Shown: piece by piece, positions 5,753 through 7,841 of the stretch
Position numbering within the stretch: position 1 is the first letter of the stretch
Layout of the letters: every line of letters begins with the position of its first letter
DNA from: Candidatus Omnitrophota bacterium
Lineage (GTDB): Bacteria; Ratteibacteria; UBA8468; MWAK01
NCBI GenBank assembly: GCA_018829455.1
Contig: JAHJUB010000034.1
Coordinates: 1 to 7,841 of the forward strand
Reading direction: 5' to 3'
Length of the DNA: 7,841 bases
Notes under the pieces: generated by a model
What the model was told of the DNA's origin: nothing
The model's input: the letters and a program-made list of their open reading frames with translations, nothing else
Database searches by the model: none
Program-made: the position numbers and the translations under genes

Positions 5753-7660
5753 TCATTTTTCCTTAAATTCCGCGTCGATGATCGGGCCTTCGCCTTCTTT
5801 CTTTTCTTCCGGACCGCCACCTGCTCCGGTTTCGGGACCTGTCTGACCCGGACCCGCGCCTTCCGCGCCCGGTTCTGCCTGCTGGCCCTGTGCCTGCGAC
5901 TGTTTGTAGATAATCTCGGCCAGTTTATTGGCGGCCTGGCTCAGCGATTCCATGGCGGTCTTAAGCGATTCAACCGTCTTATCGGGCGATTCCAGTTCCT
6001 TCTTCAGGCCGGCAACTTTTTCCTCAATCTGCTTGCGTTCGTCTTCCGGCAGTTTGGAGCCGTGTTCTTTGAGTGTTTTCTCCGTGGTGTAGATAAGATT
6101 GTCTGCCTGGTTGGCGGATTCAACCACTTCTTTCTTCTTACGGTCCGCTTCCGCAAACTGCTCTGACTGGTTGATCATCTTCTCAATCTCATCCTTGGCG
6201 AGTTTGGTGGAAGCGGTAATCTTGATGGATTGTTCCTTGCCGGTTCCTTTATCTTTTGCCGAAACGTTCATGATGCCGTTGGCGTCAATGTCAAAAGTCA
6301 CTTCAATCTGCGGCATTCCCCGCGGCGCGGATGGTATGCCGGTCAACTGGAAACTACCCAGCGAGACGTTGTCGGCGGCCATCGCCCGTTCGCCCTGCAG
6401 CACGTGAATGTCAACTGCATTTTGGCCGTCGGCGGCCGTAGAAAATATCTGGGATTTACGGGTCGGAATAGTGGTGCTGCGCTCAATCAGTTTGGTGGAC
6501 ACGGCGCCCAGTGTTTCAATTCCCAGGGAAAATGGTGTTATTTCCAGGAGGAGCAGATCTTTGTCCTTCGTGTCTCCGGACAGGATTCCGCCCTGAATGG
6601 CGGCGCCGAGCGCCACGCATTCCATCGGGTCAACCCCGCCTTCTGCTTTGCGGCCGACGTATTCTTCCAGGAAGGCCTGGACTATCGGCATCCGGGTTGG
6701 TCCGCCGACCATGATAATTCTGTCTATTTCCTTGGGTTCCATCTTGGCGTTAGACAACGCCTGTTTCAGCGGTTCCTTGCACCGGTCCATAATCGGCCGG
6801 ATTAAATCTTCCAGTTTGGAACGCCGGATAGACATGGTCAAATGTTTTGGTCCGGAGCTGTCCGCGGTTATGTAAGGAAGGTTGATGTCGGTGGCCAGGG
6901 TGGTGGAAAGCTCAATTTTGGCTTTTTCGGCTGCTTCGTGGATGCGCTGCATCGCCATCTTGTCGTTCTTGACGTCCAGGCCGGATTCTTTTTTGAACTC
7001 GGAGGCGATATAATCAATAATCAACTTATCCATGTCCAAACCGCCCAACTGGGTGTCGCCAGTGGTGGAGACTACGGTGCCCACGCCCTTATGCAGGTCC
7101 ATGATCGTGACATCCAGAGTGCCGGCGCCCAGGTCAAAGACCATAATTTTCATTTCCTGCTCAATCTTTTCCAGTCCGTAAGCAAAAGCGGCTGCGGTTG
7201 GTTCATTGATGAGCCGCACCACTTCCAGCCCGGCGATGGTGCCGGCGTCTTTGGTTGCCTGGCGCTGGTTGTCGTTAAAGTAGGCCGGCACCGTGATGAC
7301 CGCTTTTTTAACCTCGGTTCCCAGGAAGGCTTCGCTATCCTTCTTTATCTTGGAGAGGATGAAAGCGGAAATCTGCTGGGGCGTATATTCTTTACCGTAG
7401 ATGTTGTATTTAAAATCGGTGCCCATCTTCCGTTTGGCGCCCAGAATCGTTCCTTCCGTATTGGCGACTGCCTGGCGGCGCGCCGGTTCGCCTACCAGGA
7501 CCTGGCCGTCTTTGGTGAAGGCCACGTAAGACGGGAACGCTTTGCCGGAAAGGGTCGGCCCTTCGGCGCTGGGGATGATGGAGGCGCGGCCGGCTTCGTA
7601 AACGGCTGCGGCCGAGTTGCTAGTGCCCAGGTCAATCCCGATAATCTTTTCTTTAGCCAT
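5753..7660 (-). CDS. dnaK: Molecular chaperone DnaK (Hsp70)
   Basis: DnaK is the ATP-driven chaperone that binds exposed hydrophobic peptides, working with DnaJ and GrpE. The 635-residue product has the nucleotide-binding domain (about 1-370) with GIDLGTSNSAAAV (8-20), VPAYFNDNQRQATKDAG (124-140), INEPTAAAFAYG (151-162), phosphate-2 loop FDLGAGTLDVT (175-185) and IIMVGGPTRMP (315-325). The linker DLLLLEITP (368-376) leads to the substrate-binding domain, the helical lid (from about 490), and a Gly/Pro/Glu-rich tail ending IIDAEFKEK. The roughly 24-residue insert of proteobacterial DnaK between KRKMG (76-80) and PQQISA (94-99) is absent. The middle Gly of the phosphate-2 loop is Ala179. I chose the ATG at 7660 because AAGGAG sits five bases upstream; the frame extends to 7714, but that part is encoded by an inverted repeat. 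No CIRCE operator, dnaJ or grpE is visible in the window. Confidence 0.97.
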   Translation of the reverse strand: MAKEKIIGIDLGTSNSAAAVYEAGRASIIPSAEGPTLSGKAFPSYVAFTKDGQVLVGEPARRQAVANTEGTILGAKRKMGTDFKYNIYGKEYTPQQISAFILSKIKKDSEAFLGTEVKKAVITVPAYFNDNQRQATKDAGTIAGLEVVRLINEPTAAAFAYGLEKIEQEMKIMVFDLGAGTLDVTIMDLHKGVGTVVSTTGDTQLGGLDMDKLIIDYIASEFKKESGLDVKNDKMAMQRIHEAAEKAKIELSTTLATDINLPYITADSSGPKHLTMSIRRSKLEDLIRPIMDRCKEPLKQALSNAKMEPKEIDRIIMVGGPTRMPIVQAFLEEYVGRKAEGGVDPMECVALGAAIQGGILSGDTKDKDLLLLEITPFSLGIETLGAVSTKLIERSTTIPTRKSQIFSTAADGQNAVDIHVLQGERAMAADNVSLGSFQLTGIPSAPRGMPQIEVTFDIDANGIMNVSAKDKGTGKEQSIKITASTKLAKDEIEKMINQSEQFAEADRKKKEVVESANQADNLIYTTEKTLKEHGSKLPEDERKQIEEKVAGLKKELESPDKTVESLKTAMESLSQAANKLAEIIYKQSQAQGQQAEPGAEGAGPGQTGPETGAGGGPEEKKEGEGPIIDAEFKEK

Positions 7661-7665
7661 TTGGT

Positions 7666-7671
7666 CTCCTT
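7666..7671 (-). promoter_or_regulatory. Shine-Dalgarno site of dnaK
   Basis: On the minus strand AAGGAG is followed by five bases and the ATG at 7660. This settles the dnaK start against the longer in-frame reading that begins at 7714. Confidence 0.85.
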
Positions 7672-7679
7672 GGTCTTGG

Positions 7680-7764
7680 GTCATTGCGAGCGAAGTCCAG
7701 CGTGGCAATCTCAACCTTAAACAAACGGGATTGCCACGTCACAAACAGCGTTCCTCGCAATGAC
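7680..7764. repeat. 85-bp inverted-repeat element upstream of dnaK
   Basis: Outer arms GTCATTGCGAG (7680-7690) and CTCGCAATGAC (7754-7764) are perfect 11-bp complements. Inner arms CGTGGCAATC (7701-7710) and GATTGCCACG (7729-7738) are perfect 10-bp complements, with an unpaired bulge between them and an 18-base AT-rich centre. The pattern is that of the TCATTGCGAG...GCAATC palindromes dispersed in many bacterial genomes, a non-autonomous REP/MITE-like family. It ends eight bases before the dnaK Shine-Dalgarno site. Confidence 0.85.
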
Positions 7765-7773
7765 GACGATGTT

Positions 7774-7801
7774 ATATTAGATGTTTTTTTAACCGCGTCA
7801 G
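7774..7801 (-). promoter_or_regulatory. Possible dnaK promoter
   Basis: On the minus strand CTGACG is followed after 16 bases by TAATAT, inside an AT-rich stretch with a run of seven A. If used, the dnaK leader of roughly 105 bases would carry the whole 85-bp hairpin element. Both boxes are imperfect. The remaining bases to the window end (7802-7841) hold only a small GGAC-GAA-GTCC palindrome (7820-7830) and no gene that I can see. Confidence 0.3.
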
Positions 7802-7841
7802 TTACAATCCGCCTTCGGGGGACGAAGTCCGCACGCTTCTG

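Noticed and set aside
5639..6166. A 175-codon plus-strand open frame
   Set aside because: It begins in the ATPase promoter region, reads through the terminator and repeat copy B, then runs antisense to dnaK. No real gene would have this composition.
7661..7714. Longer DnaK start at 7714 (18 extra residues)
   Set aside because: The extension comes from the inverted-repeat element, and the ATG at 7660 has a strong Shine-Dalgarno site and the standard MAKxxxIGIDLGT start.
6842..7720. A 292-codon plus-strand open frame opposite dnaK
   Set aside because: It lies almost wholly antisense to dnaK, whose identity is certain. The product is low in recognisable motifs and rich in Gly, Val and His as expected from the complement of a GC-rich gene, with no ribosome binding site that I can see. 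It is a shadow of dnaK codon usage.
7661..7841. CIRCE (HrcA) operator before dnaK
   Set aside because: I looked for TTAGCACTC and its complement GAGTGCTAA in the upstream region and found neither. The inverted repeat here is of a different, dispersed family.

Overview
The window reads as ordinary bacterial chromosome from an uncultured or little-studied lineage, probably metagenome-derived. The evidence for a bacterium is a GatC amidotransferase subunit, an AccA acetyl-CoA carboxylase subunit, a long-form HisG, a bS22/mS38-type mini ribosomal protein, Shine-Dalgarno sites and sigma70-like promoters. The DnaK lacks the NBD insert of proteobacterial DnaK and looks like the insert-less type shared by Gram-positive and archaeal proteins. 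The mini ribosomal protein most resembles Bacteroidetes/FCB-type copies. I cannot fix the phylum from sequence alone.

Layout. (1) Positions 2-802, plus strand: the 3' part of a uroporphyrinogen-decarboxylase-family gene whose start lies off the left edge. (2) Positions 777-4273, minus strand: a compact run read in the order gatC, accA, hisG, a 31-codon ribosomal protein gene, then a 12-repeat TPR protein. A sigma70-like promoter sits directly in front of gatC. The genes are tightly spaced (gatC/accA overlap by 8 bases, other gaps are short), so this is probably one transcript linking translation (GatC, bS22-like), lipid synthesis (AccA) and histidine synthesis (HisG). The TPR gene overlaps the plus-strand gene tail to tail by 26 bases. 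(3) Positions 4338-5632, minus strand: an AT-rich AAA ATPase with a DUF4143 nuclease-like C-terminus, with its own promoter and operator-like repeats. It looks like an accessory gene set between housekeeping genes. (4) Positions 5652-7801, minus strand: dnaK with a strong Shine-Dalgarno site, a perfect 14-bp terminator downstream and a possible promoter upstream.

Three dispersed palindromic elements are inserted at gene edges. Two are copies of one double-hairpin family of about 50 bp: one lies between accA and hisG and supplies the accA stop codon, the other lies between the dnaK stop and its terminator. The copies differ by paired changes that keep the stems. A third element, an 85-bp imperfect inverted repeat of a different family, lies just upstream of the dnaK ribosome binding site. 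These elements caused misleadingly long reading frames at the starts of hisG and dnaK.

I found no CRISPR array, transposase, tRNA, rRNA or convincing new multi-gene system. The most interesting points are the unannotated-size ribosomal protein gene, the covarying repeats and their effect on gene borders, and the near-leaderless gatC promoter. No gap between genes exceeds 300 bases.
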